Numbered from the stretch's first letter, positions 12,182 through 25,300 are shown. The stretch is 64,000 nucleotides of DNA from Theodoxus fluviatilis (GCA_034096865.1 JAWQFJ010017447.1:56564-120563), one strand, 5' to 3'. Notes: a model not told the origin generated them from the letters alone. Made by a program: numbers and translations.

Positions 12182-15100
12182 AGAGATTGAGAGAGATTCA
12201 ATGGGACTCACTTGTAGCAATCTCGGAATCAGGAAAGATCTTGGGGATCGCTGCTGAGATTTTGTCAGCAATTGCCAAAGGCAAGTTGTTATCAGCCGGT
12301 CTCTATAAAACGTGCACCGGCGCTATCGGCGACTACCGGCGACTATCGGCCCAGCTAAAGTTGAAACATAGTGGCTAGCTTATACTTATAGAACTCATAC
12401 TTACATCAAATCGCCGTAGTTTGATGTTTAATTCGTCCGCTGAACGCTGCCAAGACTAATGCGATCGCCGTAGTTTGACCCCATCTTGGCCTCTATGTGC
12501 ACTTGGGTGGGGTCTCAAAAAACCACTGGGCCTTCCCCAAAAGGTACTTATGGGGACACTGGAAACGATGTTTCGATATCCCAATACCCTCAAAATACTT
12601 CTACTCAATTTTGAGACACATGGGTCGCCAAAAACCAAACAAATTCAACTAAGCTTTCGGACCGCTACGCAGAAGCGACCGCATCACGAAGGGACGTAAC
12701 TCTCGGAAACAGTCAAACTACGGCAATCTCATTAGTCTTGGCAACGTTCAGCGGACGAATTAAACATCAAACTACGGCGATTTGACGTAAGTACGAGTTC
12801 TATAAGTATAAGCTTAGGCCACTATGTTTCAACTTTAGCTGGGCCGATAGTCGCTGATAGTCACCGGTAGTCGCCGATAGTTGCCGATAGCGCCGGTGCA
12901 CGTTTTATATGAACCCGTTTTCAGCAATTATTTGCACAACAGTCGCCTTTGCGTTGTTGTCTGTTGTTCCAAGCGGAGTTTTGCACCAAACAACGTTTCT
13001 AGTTTCGCTTGCTTGAGGTTGCCACAATCAATTTGTTTCTCTTTGTCCTTGTGTTTTTTGGTTTCCACATGTTTGCGGCAGTCTGATTTTCTACCATGGG
13101 AAACGTTGATGTCATCAAGACACGCCGAACAGACGGCGAAAATGTCTCCTTTCCTTGACTCGCTCAGCGTTGGAAACTCTTTTGAATACGCTTTCACGAA
13201 CTTTTGACGATATACTTTTGCTGGCCTTTCTTGTTTGCTTCTTGTCGATTGCTGCTCTCCTCTTCATTGTCTGTTTCGTGAAGTCTTTTTCCCTTCTTTT
13301 CCATCGTGGATTCAAAAAGTCGAATGCTCGTTTCAAACCCAAGCTCACAATGAAACGCAACGAACGCGAACGGAAGTAGATAAAATAATAAGCTAAAAGC
13401 TGATTGGACACTAAGATTAGCTGAAGCCAATGAGAGCGCACATAACTGCGAGTCTTCGATGTAAAAGAAAAGTTCGTCTTAAAACCACAAACCGCCCGAA
13501 ATTGTACAGAAAAAAAGTAATGCCGGTCCGTAGAGTGAAAAATCGGAAGATTTTTCATGCCAGGCGAAAATCGTAAAAATTACGATTTTATCGTACAAGT
13601 GCACAGGTCTGAGAACATAGCTTTAGCTCACACAACAAGGCTTTAAGAATCTTTTTTACTAAAATAGTTTAGAGTAAGGAAAAAGCAAGTTATGATGTCC
13701 CTATTTATTTCCCTTCGTTGCGTAGGAAGATGCCGAGGGTCTATTCTGACCCGTACCCCCAACCTACAGGGGGCTATTAAGCTGTGCCTCATCAGGAAAG
13801 GGAGATTTTGAAAGAGAGATAACTTCATATGTTACATGATTTTTGTTGGCTCCGATTATTTCCTTTGGGGAAAAAAAATTGTCATGCAACTTTGTGCATT
13901 CTTTGAGAGTTCTGCAGCCTGGATGGATGGATGGAGTTTTACGGCCTATCCGCCTTTGTAGGCTATATAAGGCCATTAAGCACGAAAATCACTCAGCAGT
14001 TTAGAGTAAACGCAAATCAAGTCATGGTGTCCCTAGTTATTCGCCTCTTACAAATCACGTAGAGAGACGCGGTGGGTCAATTCTTATCCCAAACCTGCAT
14101 GGGGACTGCAGCCAGGAAGATAAAGGTGACCTTTTTGGTGCTTTGTAGAAGGAGACACCTGGACAGAATTATTGCGCAGACCTGATGGGCAGAGGGATGG
14201 TAGAGAAAATGGCTTCCTTGATGTGGGGGTGGAGGCTAAGCATTCTGGGGAAGGACTGGATGCTCTGTAAGGCATGCTGGAGGACACAAAGGCAAGTGGC
14301 TTACGACGTGCTGCAAAGAATTGTTTTATTCACAGATTCTTCTTGGAAGTCAGCATAGCTTGAACTACTGCAGTGCATCAGAAAAGTTGTGAACAAGGAC
14401 TGCAATATGTAGCAATAAGTAGACTTTCATCTGGCACTCAGGGACAGAAAAGTTGTGAACAAGGACTGCAATATGTAGCAATAAGTAGACTTTCATCTGG
14501 CACTCAGGGACAGAAAAGTTGTGAACAAGGACTGCAATATGTAGCAATAAGTAGACTTTCATCTGGCACTCAGGGACAGAAAAGTTGTGAACAAGGACTG
14601 CTTTATGTAGCAATAAGTAGACTTTCATCTGGCACTCAGGGACAGAAAAGTTGTGAACAAGGACTGCAATATGTAGCAATAAGTAGACTTTCATCTGGCA
14701 CTCAGGGACAGAAAAGTTGTGAACAAGGACTGCAATATGTAGCAATAAGTAGACTTTCATCTGGCACTCAGGGACAGAAAAGTTGTGAACAAGGACTGCA
14801 ATATGTAGCAATAAGTAGACTTTCATCTGGCACTCAGGGACAGAAAAGTTGTGAACAAGGACTGCAATATGTAGCAATAAGTAGACTTTCATCTGGCACT
14901 CAGGGACAGAAAAGTTGTGAACAAGGACTGCAATATGTAGCAATAAGTAGACTTTCATCTGGCACTCAGGGACAGAAAAGTTGTATACAAGGACTGCAAT
15001 ATGTAGCAATAAGTAGACTTTCATCTGGCACTCATGGACATTTTGCAAGAGGTGTGACTTCCACGGATGAGTGCCACTCATACATTAAGATTAGGGTAGG

Positions 15101-18100
15101 GTTAGGGTTTAGAAATGGTAAGGGGTCTTGAGTTAGGGGTTAGGGTTTCGCTTTAGAGTTAGGGTTAGAGTTAAGTTAAGTTTAGTGCTAGCACTATTTG
15201 CAGAAGTTTTTCTCTGCAATTTACATTGTTACACTTGTAAGCTGTGGACCATATGTCCATCAATCACAGATAAAAAATCTATATAAGCTACTTGGAGTCA
15301 CAGCTGCAACCACGAAAACTATCCTGTAATATCTGCAGCTGATAGTAGGTCTCCAGCACCTAAACACAGCAATCTCCAAATGATGTGCTTATCATTCCAT
15401 ATGAACCCTTAACCCCTTCCCTGCCATGCATATTGCACACTATATGCAAGGGAATTTTCTCAAGTTTTTTTGTACTAGTGTTTGCAGACCTGTTTACCCC
15501 TAAAACTTTGCATGTGTAGTTTGTGGGAACAAAAGTGAAGAAATGTGTAGTTTTGTAATTGAATGTGTAGAATTTCCGGGGTCGGCTCTCTATTGCGGGG
15601 GGGGGGGGGGAAGAGGCCGCTATTGCGGGAATTTGTTTTTTTTGGTCAAAAGTTTTTAAGGCCATTTTGATTCGTTTCTCCTAAAACGCCTAAAAAACCA
15701 TAATTTTTGTTACTTTTTTTACTTAGAAATTTTTTCTTTTTTTTCTATTGCGGGGGACCGCTATAGCGGGACTTTTGGGGTCAAAAGTTCTTAAGGCCAT
15801 TTTGATTCTTTTGTCCTAAAACGCCTAAAAACCCATAAAATTGTTGTTACTTTTAAAAAGAATTCGGGTTTTACCGATAGCGCTCAGCCTAGGCAGCACC
15901 CACCACCCCACCTGACTGACTTAGCCTGTCCGGGGAGTTTCACCTAAACCCGGACGCATTACTTTTTGTGGGAAGGGGCCGTTATTGCGGAGGGCCGCTA
16001 TTGCTGGATTTTTTTTAAACAAAAGTTCTTGGGCCATTTTGATTCTTTTGTCCTAAAACGCCTAAAAAACCATAATATTTTTGTTACTTTTTTTTCGGGC
16101 CGCTATTGCGGGATTTGTTTGGTCAAAAGTTCTTCAGGCCATTTTGATTCTTTTGTCCAAAAACGCCAAAAAACCCATACATTATTTGTTACTTTTTTTG
16201 GAAAAAACTTAGAAATTTTTTCGGTTTTTATCAATAACGGGTGAAGCTTTATATTCTAACTCCATCCCACGGTTGACTCTCAACGGGTGGTCCCTACACC
16301 CTAACTCCAGGGCCCGACGCTGATGTTGGACACAAACGTGACAAAAAGGGGGTCGGCTCTCTATTGCGGAGGGCCGCTATTCCTGGATTTTTTTTATAAA
16401 CAAAAGTTCTTAGGCCATTTTGATTCTTTTGTCCTAAAACGCCTAAAAAACCATAATATTTTTGTCTAAGTCAAACAATAAAACTTTCCACCGTGGCTGA
16501 CGGAAAAATGGGAGTCGCAGACAGTGTAATGACTGAATGAGCAAACTGTTTTCATTTCCGCGAAGTGACAAGGCATGGGTATTCCTCATGATATTTTTGC
16601 AGAAAGACTTGGCTCGGCACTTTGCTCGTCTTCTTCTTTTTGGTTGGTGGCATTTCTGAGTCATTTTCTTCACAGTTCTCATCTTCAGTTTCGTGTGCTC
16701 TTCGTTCAACCATTGTCTCGAAAAGCGCACGTGGGTTGGCAGTAAAACCGCCCCGAGTTGCACAGTCCCAGCGCTTGAAAGCGCTGGACGGGAGCAGCTA
16801 AATTTCCCGCTCATCACAGCTTGCAAGCGCTGACGAGACTCGCTAAATTTCCCTCTCATCACCGCTTGCAAGCGCTGACGAGACTGCAAGCTGCGATGAG
16901 CAGGAAATTTAGCGAAGCGTTTGAGCGGCGCAATCGCTGCTCCCGTCCAGCGCTTTCAAGCGCCGGGACTGTGCAACTCGGGGCAGGTTGGCAACGTAAA
17001 GTGCAGGGAGGAAGGATGACGTAGTATCTTGGCGCGAAGAATGACGCCACTTCTGGCGTCTCTTCTCTCAAAGTAGAGTGTAGGGAGGAAGGATGACGTA
17101 ATATCTTGCCGCGAAGAATGACGCCACTTCTGGCACGGAAGAGTGACGTAATCCTCGGGGCTGCACACGCTGCATGCAGCAAACATCTTCCGCCCGAAAA
17201 CAAGGATCGGCAAACAAATCTGTCAAGCGAGATAATGAAAATTGCGGATTGTGATATGCGTAGCCAAAGCAATACCGTTTGCGTAGAAAACAATAGACTT
17301 GCGTAGTTGCGTAGTATAGTATGCAAATGCGTAGTTTACTACGCTCAATGCGTAGTGTAAACAGGTCTGAGTTTGTCATATCATGGTGTTCTTATTTTCC
17401 TGAGCACTGAACAGAGAACGAGTTATTCATATCATAACAATGCTTCAATAGAAGCCCAAACATTTTCTGGGACCTAGAAGGCTCTGACAGTTTGAGGCCT
17501 GGAAAATTTCTGGGTGTGGCATGGAAAGGGTTAAACTGCAATAGGGCTGCATGAGGGACAAGGACCGACCTGCTTGGGAGGCTCCTGGGGCCCATGGTTC
17601 ATGTCCGTCTTGGTCTGGCTGTCAGTGTGGTTCCTGATGACAGTGACTGGCTGCTTGAAAATGGAGGCAGTCTGTCGGATGGGCAGGACAAGGCTGGACT
17701 CATGTCTCAACCCTGCAATACACCCCCCTCATTTCAGCTCAGAAACACTCAAAGTAGGCAGCAATCAAAATCTTTATTTCGACAGTGAAAAATTCTATGT
17801 ATTGTGTGTTTTTTAATCTACAAGGAAATACAAGGCAAACAAACAAAAGTAGGTGAATTTTAAGAAATTTAAACTAATTTCTATGTTTTCCTGACATACT
17901 TACCAGTAGACAAAACTGAGGTATATGACCTTTTCACCCTCGAAAAAAGATTTGCAAAAATCTTCCCCACGTGGCCATTAGCACAAGCCAATGAAAAGGC
18001 TTTATCTATCGCGTCACGGCCAGCGGAAGGGAGGCAACTCTCCCTGTTTCCTGCCCGTGCGCATAGCTCACGTGCTAATGCCACCCCACGTCACTTTTCG

Positions 18101-19273
18101 ACACAACACTCAGAAACGAGCGAAGATGCACCAAAAAGGGGAGGTGGGTGGGACATTAATTTGTCTACTGGTAAGTATGTCAGGAAAACATAGAAATTAG
18201 TTTAAATTTCTTAAAGTTTTCCAAACATACTGTACCAGTAGACAAAACTGAGGTAGATTACCCAAGCAGGGAGGCGGGTAGTGCATCTCCGCAAGAGGAG
18301 CAGACCACTCACCATTTAAAGGCGAACAGCCGAACCCGCCACAACCAACTTGTTGATGCCAAAGGTGTCATCAAGACGACGGACTCGAACGTCACGCAGG
18401 TAGTGATTCGTGAAGACGCAGTCACTGCGCCAGAATGCTGCTCTCATGAGATGAGACAGTGAGACATTCTTAGCAAAAGCCACCGAGGTAGCAACCTTGC
18501 GGACCTCATGAGTCCTGGAAGCACCAGCCGGAGGAGCAAGCAGTGCATTCCTATACGCGTCCGTGATCAAAAGACGAATCCAGCAGGAAATTGAAGTCTT
18601 AGAGACCTCACCCAGACCAAGTTTCAAAGGAAGAAACAGTCTACGTCGGCCAACACGACGAGACTGAGTTCTAGCCAGGTAAACTTTCAGTGCACGGACC
18701 GAACAGTTGACACAATCAGCCTCGCCGGGGTCGAGAATGCAAGAGAGACCCTTAATCTCGATACTCTGGCAGTCGGACAGAGGATTCTGATTCTTGCAAC
18801 GAAACTCCGGAAGGAAAGAGAGAATGCACGAAGAATCCCCTCCGAAGAACTCGATATCCGAAGGACGACCACTCAAGGCGTGTATGTCACCGATGCGACG
18901 CGCACAAGCGAGCATAACCAAAAAGACCGTCTTTTGAGTGAGGCGCTTGATGGTACAAGACTTTAGCGGTTCACAGACCTGTTTACCCCCAAAAACCCTT
19001 ATGCGGAAGATTTGATAAATAACCAGAAAAATGCGGAAGGTTTTGATCTTCAAGAGGAAGATTCTTGTTCACACATTATCATACCAAAATGAAAAGAAAA
19101 ACACACTCACCGTTTTATGAACTAGCAATTTCCTTAACTGAAGCCTCCATAGAATGGAAGAAAGAGTCACGAAAATTAGGTACAAAATTTGTCACGGTCA
19201 AAGAACAATCACCAGTTTTTTTCACACTTGTCTTGGTCAGAAAGGATTCACACATACACACACACACTCTCTC

Positions 19274-19326
<53 letters not shown>

Positions 19327-22300
19327 CACTGGAATGGCTTCAGTTCATTTGTTGAGGCTCAAGTAGTAAGCACTCTTGAGCTGCTTCAGGGTAGCATCAT
19401 CAAAATGGCTTACTTGCAGCAATTTTTGAGTCCGGAAACATTTCCTTGAAGAGCTTGGTGAGGTAGTCAGCAGAAGAGAGAGACAGGTTGCTGTTGGCGA
19501 TCAATTGGCACATCAGTGCCTCGGCTCTGATAACCCCCAACTTGGACTCCGATGATGTGGAACTAGAAGTGGAGGGGCCATGGAAAAACTCTGTAATCTT
19601 CGGTGCTTTGGCCCTTTCCTTCACAGTTTTTTCCCTCTCCTTGTGCATTGCTGTTTTAACGTGCCGATCGCAATCGTTTCTTCCCCCATGACTGATTTGG
19701 AAGTGGCTTTCGCAAACCTGACAAAAAGCATGTGTGGGGCCGAAATCCTTTGACTTGCACAAAGATGGAAAGGAGGTTTGATACTCTGGCCTCCATTTCT
19801 GCACGTATCGCTTTTTAGCGACGACTTTCGAAGTTGGTGGGCCATCTTCGCACTCGTCGTCCGTTTCGTGGTTTCTCTTGTGGCCAGACATGCTTTCAAA
19901 ATTTTGCATGTGAGAAGCTTGCAAAATTTCGCACGTGAGAAGCTTGCAAGAACTTTCTCCGATGCATTTCCGGTACGGCTCAGTGCGTTGCGAATTCTCA
20001 TTGGCCCAATTTAAACAAAGAGCCAATCAGAAACGACCTTACATTCGTGACGCGAAAGGGAAGTTATTTGCACGCCGGTCGTGCCGATGATAAGAACAAA
20101 CAAATCGACAATTGCAACCAGCGAAGCTATCCGCACGGCCGTCGTGCAAACAACCACCCTTTCGATTTTTTTCAGCGAAATATCGGCCGCGGAAGATTTT
20201 ATTTTACGTGCGTAAAAGCGGAGACTCGGACTCAAAATCGGAAGATTTCCGCAAATTGCGGAAGGGTAAACAGGTCTGGGTTCAAATGTGGTAGAAGAGA
20301 GAAAACGCAAAATCAGAAAAACATCCCACAGAGGAGGAGAAATCTGACGTCGTGGAAATTCGTTCTTAATCCCATCCAAAACCTGTTTGATGGTTGGATC
20401 CTCAGACAGAAAAGAAACGTCAATGCCACGAGAGGCTTTGATCGTGTTCGTAACCGCCGAACGGTAATTACAGAGAGAGGCATGGGACAGCGACCGAGTT
20501 TGAAAAAGATGCGACAGAAAATCAGCCAAATGTCTTGCAGAGGGTCTGAGAGGATCAACAGGACGACGTCTAGCCTGACAAAATTGCACCCAAACGGACC
20601 ATTTTGCACTATAGTTTCTATTGGTGCTGTCGCGACGATGACGCAAAGCAAGTGAAACAGACAATTGAGAAATACCTCGCCGCTTCAATCCGTGAGATAT
20701 CGTGGCCGCACGGTCAGACACATCAAAAGAGCGAGGAGCCTGATCAACTACCGGGGTTGCCCCTGTGGAAGCCCTGGGAGTACCAGACCGACGAACACCT
20801 CGTCTGCGAGAGCGAGCAGCACGAGAGGTAGTACCCGCTTGAAGAGCGCGAGCAAAATCATCAAGAGGCGAGTCAGGCCGACTGTCGCGGAGGCTGACGG
20901 AAACAGTCGGAACCGTGGAACAGCCGAACTGCTCACGCCCGACCAAAATGTTGCACGGGGATACCGGAGCAGCAGGGGGGCTAGCAAAGGAAACCCTCAA
21001 CGTAGAGGATATGGGGGAAAGTGGGCGAGATGCAGCAACACGAGGACGCCCACTTCCGACAGGCGGAACCGAATCCCCAAAACAGGGAGATTTCGGTTGA
21101 GGAGATAACTGTGGCATAAGACAAATGCCATTGGGACAGTCACAAGTCGTCTCGATTGCACGAGAACAAAACCTAGAGGGGGGTGAAGGGTGGTCTACAC
21201 CGAAAGGGGGAATAGACCGATCAGAAGAGTGGGAGCGAGCCACAAGCCTGTCGGCACGCGTAACCTCACTCAAATCTACCTGTATAGCGACGTCGACCCG
21301 CACGGGATCCCCCGCAGACCGGCGAACCGACGGTCGTATCCCTCCCTGACTATCTGCCTCCAACCCCTGATCCGAAAAAACAGTCGCCCCACCGTAGAAA
21401 CTCGGCAAGGAGGATCTACTGGGGTGAAGTAGGGACAAGGGCCAGGAGGCAGGCAGCGGGAGGGACCTACTGAAAGTACTCCCGCTGGTGAGAGAGGGAG
21501 GGATAAGAACCCCTCCCTCTACCGCCGCGTCGCTTGCGTGATCCTCGACCGGAAGCAGCAACGGCACGAGTCGAGTGACCACGCTGTACCCCCAGAGGAG
21601 GGTCGAACTGGCGGCTCTGGGTACCCCGACCAGCACCGGAAGGGCTCAGGCGCGCCTGAGAGGAAGAAGGAATGCGCGAATGACTATCAGTGCGCGAAAC
21701 CTTCCCGCCCGACTCAGAGGGACCCTGGTATTTGCGCTTAGAGTGAGATTGCCGTTTGCCAGAGAAACCGGCAGCAGGAACAGGTTGGGGATGCGCTGAG
21801 GGTGGAACAGGCCTCATGGCATCGGAAACCAAGCGCTTCAGACAGTCGTCTAGCTTGTCGGCAGGAAACATAGCCTGAGCGACGAGAGGAAGTGAGCGCA
21901 ACTGCCGAACGTCCGACTCAAGAAAGTCGGTGGAAGAAAGCACCCGATCGCGAGCCATGCACGCCAGCTGACCACGCACATGGAGAGCCAGAGAGGCTAA
22001 ATGCGAATAGGTATGATCCAACGCATAGAGCAGGCTACCGACCGCATCCTGATCAATCCGCTGACGGGGAAGGAGCTGAAAACCACTGGAATACCCGTCA
22101 TGGGGAAGGGCAATCGTAGGTGTTAAAGTAGCAAGGAAGGTGCCAATCAAAGAGCACCCTTTCACCATCTCGGAAGAGGCCTTCTCCAGCTGAGAGAAGG
22201 ACTTGGAGTCAAACGTCACAGCCGGAATTGCCTTCACGGAACCGCGGGAAGCAGTTGCAGCCGAGAGGCGTGCGACGTCCTGCGGAACAGGCTTAGAGAA

Positions 22301-25300
22301 AGACTGAAAAGGAAGACGATCATCTGGCAACTGGACAATCCAGGGAGCGTGCACAGGGCGAAACACCCCAGGTTGAGAAAACGTCGTAGACCAGGGAAAC
22401 GAGTTAGCCAGGACAGGAACCACGTCACGTGGTACAGACCCTGTGCTAAACGTAGCTTTGCTCGATCGAAGAGTCAAATCCATGATTGACGAGCGAGTCA
22501 GCATATCAGCGGAGAACAGCAACTCAGGTACCTGCGTGGGTGGAGCCGAGAGCATAAACCCCGCCAGGCGGGCCTGAGTAGCAGTCCCGGAGGAGGAAAC
22601 TGTCCGGAGAGCCAGGTCATCGGTAAACTTCGCCACAGACGAAAGTACCGACTGACGATGGAGCCGGAGGAGGTCTGAGGCGGATTTCTGCCCCTCAGCA
22701 GGAATCGCCGAACCAAGATCCCCACCGGAATCCACCTCAGAATCCGATGCGGGAAGATCTGTAGCACCGACATCAGATGGGGAGGAGGAAACGGAGCGGC
22801 GTAACCGGGAAACCGAGGACAGTGGCAAAGCACGCTGTACGAGAGAAGCCTGGGGAGAGGCGCCTGGAAGGAAAACGGGTAAAGGCTGACCCGCCGACCG
22901 TTGCGCCCGACCATGAGCTGTGAGAGAAGCACGTGAACCGGAACCGGGACGAGTGCTAGAGAGCAGTCTGGCCGCTAACCGACGCAAGAGCCCAGAGTCC
23001 GTAGACACATGGGAGCGACGGTAAGGATCCCGCCGAGGTTCCCGGGTGGGACGGGAGTCGGGCATGGGACGAGCGTAGTCGGGCTGGGGCGCCTGAGCCC
23101 ACCGATCCCTCTCGTCGTCCGAAAAGGACCGAGCGTCAATGTCCGAAGACCACTGGCGCGCCAGGTCAGAAGCCCGGTCCGATCGGTCCAACCAGTCATC
23201 CGGGTGGAGACGGTGGTCCGATCGCCGGGGAGGGGAGGCCGCATGCTGACCGAACCGCCGCGGATTTTGACCCAGTCGGTCGGTAGCAATGCTGCGCCTG
23301 GATCGTGACGCCCAGCTGGACGGACCGGGAGCAGGAGATCCGGAAGAGAATGCACGATCTTCCGAGTGGTCAGCCGACCCTCGGGGAAAGGAGGCTGCAT
23401 GCCGACCACACCGCCGCGGATTTTGACCCGGTCGGGTGGTGGCGATGCTATGCCGGAATCGTGATTCAGATCCGCAGGAAGAGGCACGATCTACCGGGCG
23501 GACAGCCGACCGCCGGGGAAGGGAGGCCGCATGCTGACCGAACCGCTGCGGGGCGAGACCGAGTCGGTTGGAAGCAATGCTCTGCCTATATCGTGATTCC
23601 TGTCTGGGAGAAGCAGGGCCGACCCCCGAACGGGCAGCCGACCGTCGGGGAATGCAGACCGGAGGTTGACCAAACCGCCGCGGATTTTGACCCAGTCGGT
23701 TGGTAGCAACGCTCCGCCCGTCTTGAGACTCCTGGCCAGACCAACCAGGAGAATCAGACCCGGGGGAAAGATCCCGTCGCACTGAACGGAACGGCGACCT
23801 CCGGGAATCCACACGGGCCTGACGGATGAGGAGGTTCTTGACTCTGTAGCGATCGTGAGCAGAGGCAGAAGGAACCACAGCCTCCCTCGCCGGCAACGGC
23901 AGTTGCGAAGTCGAGGGAAAACTCTCAGCAGGAGCCTGAGAGGAAAGCTCCGAAGCTGAAATGCGAGCGGAAGTAGACAGATGCAACAAACACGCTGCCC
24001 CCGCGTGAGGAGCCAAAGCAGGTTCCTCAACCAAATTAGCAGGCGCGCTGAGCGACAGCGTGCCAGGCAAAGAAAGGGAATCGAATGGAGAAACTGTCCC
24101 CACCGATGCACCCCCAGGCACAACCGCTAACGAGGCTCTAGACCTGGCCGACTTTCCCGACTGCGAAGTCGACTTCCGCGTTTTACGCGGTGACGAGGAG
24201 GAAGGTACCGAAGTAGCACTCTTGCCTTTCTGTAAAGAAAGAGAGCTCTTCCCTCCCGTCCCCGTGGCCATCACGGAAGCGGACAACGAAGCAGAGCCGT
24301 CCTCACGCACTACTTTATCATTGATATCTCGCCCCGGGAGCGAGACAATGGAAGTGTGGGGACGGGACGCCATCACGGCATCAGGCCACAAAATCGAAAC
24401 ACGTGGTATCGGAACACAACAACGCCGATAGCACAGAGTCGCGAACAAAAACCTCGCGACCTCAAATAAGGCAACGAGCGAACAAGCAAGAATAAGAAGC
24501 GGACCACAGTAGCCAGAAAGAGCTACAGTGGTTAGCAAACAGAAAAAACCGAGCCAGACCGTGCACTGAACGGAACCTGGCGAGAACGGTAATGAAAATT
24601 TCAAAAGCAATATGCAACAATAAATGCAGAAAGCAACAAACACGGCGAAAGCCAAAAGGTTTTGCACTTCCCTTGACAAGCCGTAGCAGGTAGAACGCAA
24701 ATCTCTAACAGTCTAACAGACTGGGAGAGCAGTGGACGCACAACCTTGTAGTCCACGAAAACGTCGAAAAGTGACGTGGGGTGGCATTAGCACGTGAGCT
24801 ATGCGCACGGGCAGGAAACAGGGAGAGTTGCCTCCCTTCCGCTGGCCGTGACGCGATAGATAAAGCCTTTTCATTGGCTTGTGCTAATGGCCACGTGGGG
24901 AAGATTTTTGCAAATCTTTTTTCGAGGGTGAAAAGGTCATATACCTCAGTTTTGTCTACTGGTACAGTATGTTTGGAAAACATCATTCTTTATCAAGATA
25001 CAGTGAAACTTAACTTATTACTTAATGACCACCTCAGTTTTACAACCACCAAAAATATTATTACCACAGACCTGTGCACCCTAGATTTTCAAAATCAGAA
25101 GATTCTGGGTGAAAAATCAGAAGATTTTTTCTCGAACTCCAAACGACACAAAAACACAAGACACACACTGGAACACCAACAGGAAAAAAATCGTGAGATC
25201 GTGAAAACCAGTCATACAATGCTTCAAAAATCGTACATTGTACGATTTTTTCGTACAAGTGCACAGGTCTGTTACCACTTTTTGATAGAACAAAAATTAT

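Larger units (their letters stand above)
11817..13611 (-). mobile_element. hAT-like element A (BED-finger family)
   Basis: The ends are CAGACCTGTGCACC and its complement, flanked by a perfect 6-bp duplication AGAACA (11811-11816 and 13612-13617). Subterminal AAAATCGTAAGATT motifs occur at both ends. On the minus strand a BED-finger segment is coded at 12928-13197. The element is interrupted by a ~600-bp foldback sequence (12305-12906). A 6-bp duplication fits the minority of hAT groups that make shorter target duplications; the usual size is 8 bp. Confidence 0.8.
18974..20278 (-). mobile_element. hAT-like element C inserted in recombinase ORF
   Basis: Termini CAGACCTGTTTACCC and GGGTAAACAGGTCTG are flanked by a perfect 6-bp duplication GGTTCA (18968-18973, 20279-20284). 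It carries a BED-finger ORF and a (CA)n tract at 19256-19325. At 1305 bp it is too short for a full transposase, so it is non-autonomous. Confidence 0.88.
17859..24981 (-). mobile_element. DIRS-like tyrosine-recombinase element without visible RT
   Basis: Coding is on the minus strand. The right terminus (24763-24981) and left terminus (17885-18102) are ~218-bp near-identical inverted repeats. The left end has a 26-bp extra tip (17859-17884). An internal complementary region (about 18160-18255) joins the complement of the left tip to the complement of the right tip, as in Dictyostelium DIRS-1. The ORFs are a long gag-like protein (24373-21467) and an overlapping tyrosine-recombinase ORF (21636-18316), split by a hAT-like insertion. 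I find no reverse transcriptase, RNase H or methylase motif between them. Without the insertion it is ~5.8 kb. It sits in intron 2 of the downstream MBD gene. Confidence 0.8.

Noticed and set aside
14370..15037. CRISPR-like array
   Set aside because: Units are contiguous 66-bp repeats without unique spacers, and the genome is eukaryotic; the 36-bp array at 7.1 kb likewise has no spacers.
14365..15131. ORFs of 252 (plus) and 238 (minus) codons
   Set aside because: Pure 66-bp tandem repeat open on both strands because the period is a multiple of three; no homology or gene features.
16443..17326. Long minus ORFs of 148 and 155 codons in element B
   Set aside because: They run through the inverted GCGCTT blocks in the wrong frame; the decayed BED-finger leader lies in another frame.
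20047..24431. Plus-strand ORFs of up to 202 codons opposite the DIRS-like genes
   Set aside because: Shadow frames of the GC-rich minus-strand ORFs; the minus frames carry the recognisable recombinase motifs.
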